Below the pieces are notes generated by a model that saw only the letters and a program-made list of their open reading frames with translations, searched no databases and had not been told where the DNA came from. Position numbers and translations under genes: made by a program. Shown piece after piece: positions 44,590 to 56,794 of a stretch of 64,000 nt of DNA (the stretch's first letter is position 1; each line of letters starts with the position of its first letter). The DNA is from Antilocapra americana (Eukaryota > Chordata > Mammalia > Artiodactyla > Antilocapridae): the NCBI GenBank assembly GCA_007570785.1, contig ML664199.1, positions 19,414,597 to 19,478,596 of the forward strand, given 5' to 3'.

Positions 44590-45822
44590 GAACTCAAGTT
44601 CTCCAAGTCAGGCTTCAATAGTACATGAACCAAGAACTTCCAGATGTTCAAGCTGGATTTAGAAAGGGCAGCAGAACCAGAGATCAAATTGCCAACATCT
44701 GCTGGATCATAGAAAAAGCAAGAGAATTCAAGAAAAACATCTACTTCTGTTTCATTGACTACACTAAAGCCTTTGACTGTGGATCACAATATGCTGTGGA
44801 AAATTCTTCAAGAGATGGGAATACCAGACCACCTCCCCTGCCTCCAGAGAAACCTGTATGCAGATCAGGAAGCAACAATTATAACCAGACATGGAACAAT
44901 GGACTTTTTTCAAATTGGGAAAGGAATATGTCAAGGCTATATATTGTCACCCTGCTTATTTAACTTCTATGCAGAGTATAGAGTACATCATGTGGAATTC
45001 TGGGCTGAATGAAGCTCAAGCTGGAATCAAAATTGCCGGGAGAAATATCAATAACCTCAGATATGCAGATGATACCACCCTTATGGCACAAAGCAAGAGG
45101 AACTAAAGAGCCCCTTGATGAAAGTGAAAGAGAAAAGTGAAAAAGCTGGCTTAAAGCTCAACATTCAGAAAACGAAGATCATGGCATCTGGTCCCACCAC
45201 TTCATGACAAGTAGATGCGGAAACAATGGAAACAGTGACAGACTTTATTTTGGGGGCTCCAAAATCACTGCAGATGGAGACTACAGCCACAAAATTAAAA
45301 AACACTTACTCCTTGGAATAAAAGCTATGACCAACCTAAACAGCATATTAAAAAGCAGAGACATTACTTTGCCAACAAAGGTCCATCTAGTCAAAGCTAT
45401 GGTTTTTCCAGGAGTTATGTGTGGATGTGAGAGCTGAACCATAAAGAGAGCTGAGCACCAGAGAACGGATGCTTTTGAACTGTGGTGTTGGAAAAGACTC
45501 TTGATAGTCCTATGGACTGAAAGGAGATTAAACCAGTCAATCCTAAAAGAAATCAACTCTGAATATTTATTAGAAGAACTGATGCTGAAGCTCCAATATT
45601 TTGGCCACCTGATGGGAAGAGCCGACTCGTTAGAAAAGACCCTGATGCTGGGAAAGATTTCAGGCAGGAGAAGGGGATGACAGAGGACAGATGGTTGGAT
45701 GGCATCACTGACTCAATGGGCATGAGTTTGAGTAAGCTCCGAGAGGTGATTAAGGACAGGGAAGCCTGGCATGCTGCAGTCCAAGGGGTTGCAAAGAGTC
45801 AGACACCACTGAGCCACATCAA
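44590..45822 (+). mobile_element. BovB LINE, 5'-truncated
   Basis: Starts in the reverse transcriptase region (TTCTCCAAGTCAGGCTTCAA), contains the YADD box at 45062-45073 and ends in the tail (AGTCAGACACCACTGAGCCA). About 1.2 kb. Open pieces at 44625-44963, 44755-45012, 44891-45106, 45204-45437 and 45677-45877 lie in alternating frames, so the coding region carries several frameshifts. Confidence 0.92.
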
Positions 45823-45829
45823 TAAACTG

Positions 45830-46468
45830 TTGAACTACAGTGTCTATAGGTTTCAAAGATTTTTTCCTTCTCTTTAGGGTAAATATCTTAGAACCCCTTC
45901 TGCCAGTGGCACCTCAGTTTAGTTCCTCTCCCAAACATCTATCAACAGTCCCAACTAAAGGGGTCCATGGGGAAGAAAAAGTTATTTTATGGTAATGCAG
46001 CAAAGAAGGGTAAGTGACATGCTACTTATTTCCCAAGGATTAATGTTTTGCTCATTTTTCTTTGTGGGTAGGGTGGAATAATTGCTTGGAAATGGTTGCC
46101 CACTTAGGGACTAGATTTTCCAGTTCATGTGCATCTATATGATGCCAAGGACTACTTTTCTCAATGGAATGTTAGCAGATACAATGTGCATGCCCTTTAC
46201 TATCCAACATAGTTAAGAATTCAGCAGATTTTTCCCTGATCTCTTTTCTATTCACTGGATAGAAAAGACTCAAAACCCCTTGAAAAAGGTAGATCTATTA
46301 AATATAAGGGGCTTAAATTTCTTCATTACATTATGGAAGGCCATTTGACAAGGAATATCTGCACATAATGGTAAAGTGAACATAAACTTTTACTGTGTTG
46401 AACAATTGAGATCTGAAGTGAGAAGCTAGATCACCACACTTAATGCAGTTATTAAAATTATCCTTTTA
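45830..46468. other. No gene seen
   Basis: Single-copy DNA between two BovB copies. Confidence 0.5.
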
Positions 46469-46469
46469 G

Positions 46470-47235
46470 TACAATGGTTCTTAACCAGGGATGACTTGGG
46501 GGATCATCTCAAGGGATGTCTGGTAATGTCTAGAGATTTTTTTTTTTTTTTGCTCCTAGGAAGGAAAGCTATGGCAAATCTAGAAAGCATATTAAAAATC
46601 AGAAACATCATTTTGCTGACAAAGCTCCATATAGTCAAATCTATGATATTTCCAGTGGTCATGTGCAGATGTGAGAGAAGGACCATGAAGAAGGCTGAGC
46701 ACCGAAGAACTGATGTTTTTGAATTGTAGCATTGGAGAGCTCTTGAGAGTCCCTTGGACTGCACAGAGATCAAACCAATCAATTCTAAAGGAAATCAACC
46801 CTGAATATTCATTGAGGACTGATGCTGAAGCTCCAATACTTTGGCCATGTGATGCAATGAGCCAACTCCCTGGAAAAGACCCTGATGCTGGGAAAGACTG
46901 AAGGCAAAATGGGAAAGAGGTGCAGAGAATCAGGAAGTTCAATACCATCACTTACTCAATGGACATGAATTTGAGCAAACTACAGGAGAGAGTGGTAGAT
47001 AGAGGAGCCTGGCATGCTGCAGTGTATTGGGTCACAGAGAGTCAGACACGACTTAGCAACTAAATAGCAACAAAGAGGTATTTTTGGTTTTCATAACTAG
47101 GGTAGGGAAGAACTGTGCTATTCAGATCTAGTAGACAAAAGTCAGAGTTGCTACTTAACAGCTTATAATGCTAAAACAGCCCAGACTTCACTCCTCACCA
47201 AAATGTCAGTGGTACCACTTCTGAGAAGCTCCGTT
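46470..47235 (+). mobile_element. MER5A hAT fossil split by a BovB
   Basis: Left part 46470-about 46540 (AATGGTTCTTAACCAGGGAT, GGATGTCTGGTAATGTCTAG) and right part about 47076-47235 (TTTTTGGTTTTCATAACTAG, ACCAAAATGTCAGTGGTACC) are contiguous in MER5A. The two pieces join when the BovB is removed. Confidence 0.75.
46550..47075 (+). mobile_element. BovB LINE 3' end, inserted in MER5A
   Basis: Starts at TGCTCCTAGGAAGGAAAGCT in the C-terminal coding region and ends AGAGTCAGACACGACTTAGC plus tail. Junction words AGAGATTTTT (46533) and AGAGGTATTTTT (47075) are a plausible imperfect target duplication. A run of T at 46539-46552 precedes the BovB start. Confidence 0.88.
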
Positions 47236-49285
47236 TGAGTATAAATGAGCAAATGGCAGAACATGGCACACAGGAGGATATACAAGAGAAAAAGATAAGA
47301 AAACCTTCACAATGAGTATATTAGCTCTTGATGGTTTTCATTTGGTTTCATTCTGTGGAATGGAGAAGATGTTCAGTACTAAAGCTAAGATCAAAAAGAG
47401 CATGCTTTCTTTAAGGATATATAATCCTTTTTCCTCTTTTTGCCACAGAATTTACCAACTCAATCCCCACGTCCTCATCCTCTCATTTCATCATAAGTAT
47501 CAGATTTGAGCCTAAGAGAAGTACTAGAATGGATCACTCACAAACAAGCCAGCTGATTTAAAAGCTTCTCTCATTACTTACCCATGCACTGCCCTTCTGG
47601 GGCCTAGTCTGTCTGAGAACACTCAGAAGCTTGTATCTATGTAGATACAAAAATAGTGTGAAAAAGAACACGGTTAGGTCATGTCAGGCAAGTAGATTAC
47701 TTTAACAAACATTTCTTGTTTACTGACATGAAGTGAGTTATATTGCTTCAGCATCTGAAAACATGGGTAATGCAGACAAAATAGGATTTCAGTTGCAAAT
47801 CCGAGATTTATTTTCTGAAAGTTATCTGGCCTCTTTTAAAATAGTTTCAATTAATACAGTGATAATATCCATTGATTTTCTTTTTCTACCTATTTATATT
47901 TCTTTTGTTTAGGGTGTCATGATTGAATAGAAAACTGCAAATGACAAATGAGTTTACAAGTCTAAAGTAAATAACTATTTTATCATAAATGTGGATCACT
48001 TCTCTTTGACAGTATGGAGATTGCCGCCATACTCTCCTGAAGTTGTTTTGTGGCATTTTACATCAAACACAGAATAAAAAACATTAACTGCCTTGAAAGA
48101 AACTGAGAAATTTCTTAAATTCATGATAAAGAAAGAATACAATAGAATCATCAAGAGCTTTAATTCATTTCAAACAAGTGTCCTGAACATAGTGCAGGTA
48201 TTTTCCAGGGTTCATTATCTCAAAATGCCATCCTCCAAAAATTAATAGTTTGTAGAAATCATAAAGAAGTAGAATGAGCAAGCAAAGAGTGATTTTCTCC
48301 CTTTATTCTCACCCATAAATAATATATTCAGATCAGAAACAAGTTCAATAGGGAATAATTACACACCAATAACGTATTTTCAACTGGATACAAAATTATC
48401 ATTGTATACTTTCTGAACACTCACAATAATATGATAAGTGGTAACTATTTTCTAGAACAAAGATATTAAAGTTCTTATACTACTGAAGCACTCAGGATTT
48501 GATGCCATTTTTGGTGATTTTGGAGGCAAAAGCCTAAGGGCTAAATTTGAAAAAAAGCTGACAAATGAGAAGCATAATATGCTGACAAATGATGATGTTC
48601 TGGACATTGGTAGACATTTCTCTAACTCTTTTGGAGTCATGTAGTGTCTGGCTTTAGACAAGCAAGTAGCCTGTAGCATAGAAATGAGAGGTGACACCTA
48701 CAAATCAGAACAATAACAATTATACTAGGTGGCTATGGAGGTTGGAACAGAGAAATATGTTAGATAGGAAGCTGTGAATAAATTAGTATGTGCTTAGGAA
48801 TCCACATTGGATCTGTATCTGAAGCTGCAAATGAAATCTCTTTATTGTCATCTCAGTTATTGGGGAAATAACAGCAAAATCTCTACCAAGTCCAAACAAA
48901 GCAGCAATGTAGGTTCACTTCTCACCTAAAGCAACATAAGTCATTTCTCCAAAGCATACAGTGTTTTACCTTTGAACAAGTAACCTCAGGGTCCATTGCT
49001 TAATCAGTGGCACTTGCCTGTTTTCCTTCTCATTCTCAAAGGGATAGTACATATTGACAGTTGAGAGAGAGGTATGCAGGAGACAGATAGCTAGCAGGAA
49101 GATGAAATACATAGGTAAATAAAATACCTTTAGATATTCAATATGCATACATAATTGGTACAAATAGTTACATGACAGGTGCTTATACAGTACAAATCTA
49201 CAAATCTTAGATATTTCACTGCATTCACAGAAGCCACATAACTAGAAGATGGTCTTAATATTAAATTTTACTTAATTCATTCCAT
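47236..49285. other. No gene seen; long repeat-free stretch
   Basis: Two kilobases of complex single-copy DNA. Open frames such as 48452-48697 (minus) and 47312-47509 (plus) show no recognisable domain. Candidate for conservation testing. Confidence 0.45.
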
Positions 49286-49541
49286 TAAAAAATAATGGAG
49301 AAACAAGATGGCAGAGGAGTAGGTGATATGGAATACATCTCTCTTCATGGATACATCAGAGGTACATCTTCAGACACAGAAATGCAAGGATAACATCAGC
49401 TGAGAGTGAAAGGATCACCTGACCAGTGGAAAAGAATATATAGACCCACACAAAACTCAGTAGGACAAAGGAACTAGGGGGGAAAGTGGGAGTGCTACAA
49501 TAACAATAATAGTAGGAGACTTTAACACCCCATTCACACCA

Positions 49542-52500
49542 ATGGACAGATCATCAAAACAGAAAATTAATAAGGAAACACAAGTCTTAAATGATACATT
49601 AGATGAGATGGATCCATTGATATCTTCAGGACATTCCATCCAAATGAGGAATGCACCTTCTTCTCAAGCGCATATTAAAATTCTCCAGGATAGACCACAT
49701 CATGGGTCACAAATCAAATCTCAGTAAATTTAAGAAAATTGAAATCATATCAAGCATCTTCTCTGACCACAACACTATGAAACTAGATATAAATTACAAG
49801 AAAAAAACTGTAAGAAACACAAACACATGGAGATTAAACAAAACATTTCTAAGTAACTAACAGGTTACTGAAGAAATAAAAAGGGAAATCAAAGAATTGC
49901 TAGAAACAAATGAAATGAAAACATGACAACTCAAAACCTATTTGATACAGCAAAAACAGTCCTACGAGGGAAGTTTATAGCAATACAATCCTACTTCAAA
50001 AAAAAAAAAAAGAAAAACATCAAATAGACAACCTAAGTTTACACCTAAAACAACTGAAAAAAGGGGAACAAAACAACCCCAAAATTAGTAAAAGGAAAGA
50101 AATCATAAAGATCCAAGCAGAAAGAAATGAAAAAGAAATGAAAGAAACAACAGTGAAGAGTAATAAAACTAAAAGCTGGTTCTTTGAAAAGATAAATAAA
50201 ATTGACAAGCTTTTAGCCAGACTCATCAAGAAAAAAAGAGAGAAGAATCAAATCAACAAAATTAGAAATGAAAAAGGAGAGGTTATGATAGACAATGCAG
50301 GTATACAAAGGATTATAAGAGAGTATTATGAACAACTATATCACAATGAAATGGATAACCTGGAAGAAATGGACAGATTCTTAGAAAAGTTCAATCTTGC
50401 AAGGACTGAACCAGGAAGAAATAGAAATTATAAGCAATTCAATCACAAGCACTGAAATTGAAGCTGGGATCAAAAATCTCACAAAAAACAAAAGCCCAGG
50501 ACCAGATGGCTTCACAGGAGCATTCTACCCAACATTTAGAGAAGAGCTAATGCCTATCTTCTAAAACTCTTTCAAAAAATTGCAGAAGAAGGAACACTTT
50601 CAAACTCATTCTATGAGGCCACCATCAAACTGATACCAAAATCAGATAAAGGTAACACACAAAAATAGAAAACTAAAGGCCAATATCACTGATGAACATA
50701 GATGAAAAAAATCCTCAACAAAATTTTAGCAAACAATTCAGTAATACATCAAAAAACTCATACACCATGATCAAGTTGGGTTTATTCTAGGAATGCAAGG
50801 ATTCCTCAATATATGCAAATAAATCAATGTGGTATACCATATTAACAAATTGAAAGATAAAAACCATATGATAATGTCAATAGTTGCAGAAAAAACCTCT
50901 GACAAAATTTATCACCCATTTATGATTAAAACTCTTCAAAAAATGGGCAAAGAAGGAACCTACCTCAACATAGTAAAGGCCATATATGATAAGCCTACAG
51001 CAAACATTATTCTAAATGGTGAAAATCAGAAAGCATTTCCCCTAATATCAGGGACAAGATAAGGGTGTCCATTTTTACCACTATGCAACATAGTTCTGGA
51101 AGTCCTAGCTACAGCAATCAAAGAAAAAGAAAAAAAAAAAAGGAATCCAGATCAGAAAAGAAGTAAAGCTCTCACTGTCTGCAGATGACAAGATACTGTA
51201 CTTAGAAAACTCTAAAGATAGTATCAGAAAATTACTAGAGCTAATCAGTGAATATGGCAAAGTTGCAGGATACAAAATCAATACACAGAAATCACTTGCA
51301 TTTCTATATACTAACAATGAACAATTAGAAACAGAAATTAAGGAATCAATCCTATTCACCACTGCAACAAAAACAGTTAAATATCTAGGAATAAACTTAT
51401 CTAAGGAGAAAAAAGAACTATACACAGAAAATTATAAGATGCTGATGAAAGAAATCAAAGACGACATAAACAGATGGGGAGATAGTCCATGTTCCTGGGT
51501 AGGAAGAATCAATATTGTGGAAATGACTATACTAAAAAAATGCAGCCTACAGATTCAATGTGATCTCTATCAAATTACCAATGGAATTTTTCACAGAACT
51601 AGAACAAAAAAAATTTCACAATTCATGTGGAAACATGAAAGATCCTGAACAGCCAAAACAGTCTTAAGAAAGAACAACGGAGCTGGAGAAATCAACCTTC
51701 CTGAATTCAGATTATACTACAAAGCTACAGATATCAAGACAGTATGGTACTGACACAAAATAGAAATATAGACCAATGGAACAATATAGAAAGCCCAGAA
51801 ATAAACCCATGCATCTACAGGTACCTTATTTTTTTACAAAGGAGGCAAGAATATGCAATGGGGCAAAGATAGCCTCTTCAATAAGTGGTGCTGGAAAAAC
51901 TGGACAGCTACATGTAAAAGAATGAAAGTAGAACACTTCCTCACACCATACACAAAGATTAACTCAAAATGGATTAAAGACCTAAATGTAAGACAAGAAA
52001 CTATAAAACTCTTAGAGGAAAACATAGGCAGAACACTTGATGACATAAATCAAAGCAAGATCCTCTATGACTCACTTCCTAGAGTAATGGAAATAAAAAC
52101 AAAAGTGGGACTTGTTTAAACTTTAAAGCTTTTGCACAGCAAAGGAAACTATAAGCAAGGTGAAAAGACAACCCTCTTGGGTTGACAAAGAATGGGAGAA
52201 AATAATAGCAAATGAAACAACTGACAAACGATTAATTTCCAAAATATACAAGCTGCTCAAATAACTCAATACCAGGAAAACAAACAACCCAATTAAAAAG
52301 TGGGGGAAAGACCTAAACAGATATTTCTCCAAAGAAAATATACAGATGACTAACAAACATATGAAAAGATGCTCAACATTGCTCATTATTAGAGAAATGC
52401 AAATCAAAACCATACTGAGATATCACCTCATACCCGTCAGAATGGCCCTCATCAAAAAGTCTACAAACAATAAATGCTGGAAAGGGTGTGGAGGAAAGGG

Positions 52501-52585
52501 AACATTCTTGCACTGTTGGTGGGAATGTAAATTGATACAGCCACTATGGAAGATGGTAAAAACTAGGAATAAAACCACCATATGA
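49542..52585 (+). pseudogene. L1 ORF2 remnants (endonuclease to C terminus)
   Basis: Open pieces in different frames: 49542-49727 and 49651-49860 (endonuclease), 50138-50455 (linker), 50829-51062 (reverse transcriptase, [17 protein letters not shown] region), 51439-51648 (thumb), 51853-52119 and 52346-52585 (C-terminal region with WKMVK-type ending). At least six breaks separate them. The catalytic F/YADD box has Ser in its first position. No activity is plausible. Confidence 0.85.
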
Positions 52586-52953
52586 CCCAGTAGTCCCAGT
52601 CCTAGGCATATACTTTGAAGAAACCAGAGTTGAAAAAGACACATGTATCCCATTGTTCATTGCGGCACTATTTACAATAGGAAGAACATGGAAGCAACCT
52701 AGATGTCCATCGACAGATGAACGGATAAAGAAACTGTGGTACATATGCACAATGAAACACAACTCAGCCATAAAAAGAACACATTTAAGTCAGTTTTGAT
52801 GAGGTGGGTGAACCTAAAACCTATTATACAGAGTGAAGTGAGTCAGAAAGAGAAAGATAATTATCATATTCCAACGCACATATCGGAAATCTAGGGAAAT
52901 GATTCCGAAGAATTTATTTACAGGGCAGCAATGGAGACATAGAGAATAGATTT

Positions 52954-52997
52954 ATGGACATGGGGAGAGGGGAGGATGGACATGGGGAGAGGGGAGG
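52954..52997 (+). repeat. Perfect 22-bp tandem duplication in L1 3'UTR
   Basis: Two identical units at 52954-52975 and 52976-52997 (ATGGACATGGGGAGAGGGGA plus GG), extending a G-rich polypurine tract that is typical of L1 3'UTRs. Confidence 0.95.
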
Positions 52998-53284
52998 AGA
53001 GGGTGAGGTGTATGGAAAGAGTAACATGGAAACTTACATTGCCATATGTAAAATAGATAGTAATGGGAATTTGCTGTATGGCTCAGGAAACTCAAACAGG
53101 GATTCTGTATCAACCTAGAAGGGTGGGATGCGGAGAGAGATGGGAGGGATGTTCAAAAGGGAGGAGATATATCAATACCTGTGGCTGATTCATGTTGGGG
53201 TTTGACAGAAAGCATCAAAATTCTGTAAAGCAATTATCCTTCAATAAAAAAATAATAATACAATGATTACCTACCAAGTCTCAG

Positions 53285-53570
53285 AGACCATTAATGATGT
53301 TGAAGATCCAAAGAAGCATAAGATATGGCTCTCAAGGAGCTCATGGTTTAATCAGCAATACAAACCATTATAAAACACATGGTAAATATAATGTGAACAT
53401 ATGTGCTAGAAAGCTTAATAGTAACATAATGGAGAAAATGATTAATTCTGCTTGAGTGGTTCAAGATTTGTAGCTGATCCACTGAAATAAGACTTGAAGA
53501 ATGATCAGGAGTTTGCTACTCAAGTAAGAAAAAAGAAAATCAGTGTTGGTTTAAGAAGTAGAAACAAGTG
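53285..53570 (+). mobile_element. Ancient mammal-wide repeat, unnamed
   Basis: TGGCTCTCAAGGAGCTCATG, AACATATGTGCTAGAAAGCT and ATAAGACTTGAAGAATGATC appear in the order seen in a common old mammalian repeat, but I cannot give its name. Confidence 0.4.
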
Positions 53571-53822
53571 TCTGAGGCATGTGATATATTAGCTTACTTT
53601 TTCCAGAATCAAAGCTTAAGGCAAAAATGCTTATGTGAATACTTTATTGGTGAGAGAAACCCAGGAATTCAAAAGGGAAGGAAATCAAAGGGAGGTATCA
53701 AATGCAGGAAATTAACTAGGAAAGAACTATAAAGCTGGTCAATGCTTGAAATCCAGTGCAACTGATTTGTCTTCATCTCACAGGTCTGTTTTCTGAGGGC
53801 ATAGTTACTACTGCATTTTAAA

Positions 53823-54108
53823 AAACATTATATTTATTTATTTATTTATTTGGAGTATAATTGTTTTTACAACGTTGTGCTAGTTTCTGCTGAACCACAA
53901 AATGAATCAGCTATATGCATACAAGTATCCCCTTTGTCTTGGATCTTCCTCCTACCAATGCCCCCAGCCCACCCATCTAGGTCATCATAGAACCTCCTGT
54001 GCTTTATAGCAGGTTTCCACTAGCTATCTATTTTGCACATGGTAGTGTACATAAGTCAATCTTAATATCCCTATTCATCCCACCATCCCCTCCCCACCAT
54101 GTGCATTT
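53823..54108 (-). mobile_element. L1 3' end
   Basis: An ATTT simple run at the left (53830-53851) then GGAGTATAATTGTTTTTACA, GTGCTAGTTTCTGCTGAACC and CAGGTTTCCACTAGCTATCT, the reverse complement of an L1 tail. 5'-truncated to about 0.28 kb. Confidence 0.8.
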
Positions 54109-56139
54109 TAAGAGAGTCCTTCAGGTAGAGAAGAATTAAAAATAAAGTCACCATTTCTCACTTCTGCTCAATCAAAAGCTTAACTTCATGGCTGTATAAG
54201 CATAAGTGCCAGTGTATTTTATTGCACTTCACTTCATATGGCACTTCCAGCTCAGTGGAAACCAGAAAGTCTCAGGCAAGAGATGAGATCTAGAGTACAG
54301 GCATGACACAAGGTGCTTATCATGTGAAGTTAGTCATCACAGAACTAGGGATAAAACAAGTGGCCACAGACAAGGCACAGATGAGGTCACAAGCAAATGG
54401 AAGTGGTACTTGGAAGGTGTCTTATACAGCCCATTCTTTGCATTTCTCAGATCCATTCCTACCCTCCAATTTTTTCCAGTTCTCATACTGCAGAATGACC
54501 CACCATGTTTATAAAGATAAAATGTCCTCACTTCTCCAAAAGAGGAAGTGGAATTCACAGAAACAATATCTGCAAAGACTTCATGTAAGGAAGGTGGTAA
54601 AACAAGCTATGACACTTAACTGCCACAACCAGTCCACTATTGACCTCTAATTAGAAGACCATGATGCTGTCTCAGACATTTTGTCAGTGTTAATTCAGAT
54701 CCTCTATTGAAAGGTCTAGGTAAGGGGCCTTTCCAGGGCACTGTAACCCTGACAAATGTCACAGATCTTTTGGAGAATAAAACAATGGACTGTATAATAT
54801 ATAAACATATTTGTGGTGTTGTTAGGGACTTAGAATCTCCTTCTATCAATGAACTGTGAGTCTGTGGACTGATTTAAATCTGGAAATTGGCAGGACATGA
54901 GTTTCCATTTTAATGACTGATATTAATTTCTTTATTCCTACAACTCAAGAAATGCCATAGTCTACTGTCAATGTATATAACACCTGGGATTCTCAGATTC
55001 CTACAACCTGGGCATCCTGATTACCATTCTGGACTTCAGTGTCAATTATGGCAATTACATCCACCTTACATCTGATGAATGAGTGCTGTCATTAAGCCTC
55101 TGCATTTCTGACATTTATCTTCGCCATATTTATTAAAGAAGCTAGTTTCATGAGAGCATTTCTCAACATTCTAGCCTGCAGATAATAACCACATTTAACC
55201 TCAAAAATCCCACTACCTCCCCTTCCCATGACTGATCAGTGTATTCCCTGTTATCTTAGAGAAGAAAGTGTATCCTTTAGGAACTTCTTGGAAGCCTATC
55301 GTTCTTAGATAGTGGCTTCTCAGGTCTTTCCAAGTATGTCCATTTTGGCTTTCTCACCTTTCTTTCCCTCTGACATCTGCCTCAGCTCTATTAGAATATC
55401 TTAGATAATCATGTGTAAGCCTCAGAGTCATCACTGCAGATCATTAGGGCTACCCACTTGCCAGGATATTTAAATCTGACTCATGGGTGAGACTATCATG
55501 TGAATACATTATATTGTCCAGTCTAATATTCTGCTTCCCAAGTCTGACATCCTCAATAATCACCCCTCTACCTGTTTTCCATGTCCCTGCCAATATATAT
55601 AGCCATATCAAGCAATTCCTTTCATTGATAGGATACTTTCTTCAAGATGGGGACCTTATCTCTTTCCTGAACATATACTAAGAAACTTATCCCTGGTAAC
55701 TGCCCTAAATGGAATGAGTCTTGATGAAAACAGATCTAAAGGAGAATAAATATTATCCTACAGGCACTTGTCTAGGCTGAAGTCAATACAGTGTCTTTAG
55801 ACAAGGAAAGGCTGTGGTATTTTGGAAGAAGGCAAAGGGCTGTTCTTAGTGCTCCTAAATATTCAAAGAAATTTGGGGACTTAATATTCTCAGGCTTGTT
55901 CTTGTAAATGTCCCTAATCTTGTTTTGAGAGTCTTACTTGTTATAATCATGGCTCTAAATTTAATGCAGGAGACCTGGTGAGCCTGTGAATTTGGTTTTC
56001 TTTTGCAGTTTTGCCATCCTATAATTAGATCCTAGGCCTGATCTTCAGCAGAGGGGTTAGGAAAACTGTAACTTGAATTTTAAAATTTTTCTTTCAGTCA
56101 GAGCAGTGCTATTATTATAATTTGTTTTATACCTGCTTA
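54109..56139. other. No gene seen; long stretch of unrecognised DNA
   Basis: Two kilobases without a repeat I can name. Open frames at 54303-54650 (115 codons) and 55487-55681 (64 codons) lack recognisable domains. The part from 54880 to 55690 has low CpG and a pyrimidine-rich texture that could be a decayed LTR retroelement, but I see no gag, pol or primer-binding signature. Confidence 0.4.
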
Positions 56140-56794
56140 AGAACACTCCCACCGAATCTTCCTGGGGTAGCCATGTCCAATGGTATCAGTAAACTCGTAA
56201 TTCAGGACTTGGATGTACCTCTTCACTGAATGCCAAAAAGATATGACACCAAAAGATGAGTCTCCCAGATCTGAAGATGTCCAATATGCTACTGGGGAAG
56301 AGCAGAGGAGAATTACCAATTACTGCAGAATGAATGAAGTGGCTGGGCAAAGTAAATACGAAACTCAGTTGTTGATGAGTCTGGTGATGAAAGTAAAATC
56401 TGATGTTGCAAAGAACAGAACTGTATAGGAATCTGGAATGTTAGATCCATGAATCAAGGAAAATTGGATGTGGTCAAACAGGAGATGGTAAGAATAAATA
56501 TCAACATTCTAGAAATCAATGAACTAAAATGGATGGGAATGGGTGAATTTAATTTAGATGAACAATATATCTACTACTGTGGGCAAGAATCCAATAGAAG
56601 AAACAGAGTACCCTCATAATCAACAAGAGTCTAAAATACAGTACTTGGGTAAAACCTCAAAAATAACAGAATGATATTGGTTCATTCCCAAGGCAAGCCA
56701 TTCAACATAAAAGTAATCCAAGTCTATGCCCCTATCACTGATGCTCAAACAGCTGAAGTTGAGCATTTCTATGAAGACCTACAGATCTCCTGGA

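Larger units (their letters stand above)
49290..53270 (+). mobile_element. Internally deleted L1 with 5' and 3' ends
   Basis: The 5' end (ACAAGATGGCAGAGGAGTAG) and about 190 bases of 5'UTR are joined near 49485 directly to the ORF2 endonuclease region (AATAATAGTAGGAGACTTTA). ORF2 then continues through the reverse transcriptase (active-site box at 51178-51189 reads S-A-D-D), the C-terminal part and the 3'UTR to CCTTCAATAAAAAAATAATA. The rest of the 5'UTR, ORF1 and the first part of ORF2 are missing. Flanks share TAAAAAATAAT-like words but this could be poly-A. Confidence 0.88.

Noticed and set aside
54303..54650. 115-codon frame, the longest outside repeats
   Set aside because: No domain or low-complexity signature; a frame of this size is expected by chance in 64 kb.
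54880..55690. Possible retroviral internal region
   Set aside because: Texture resembles an old LTR element but no gag, protease, reverse transcriptase or primer-binding motif is visible.
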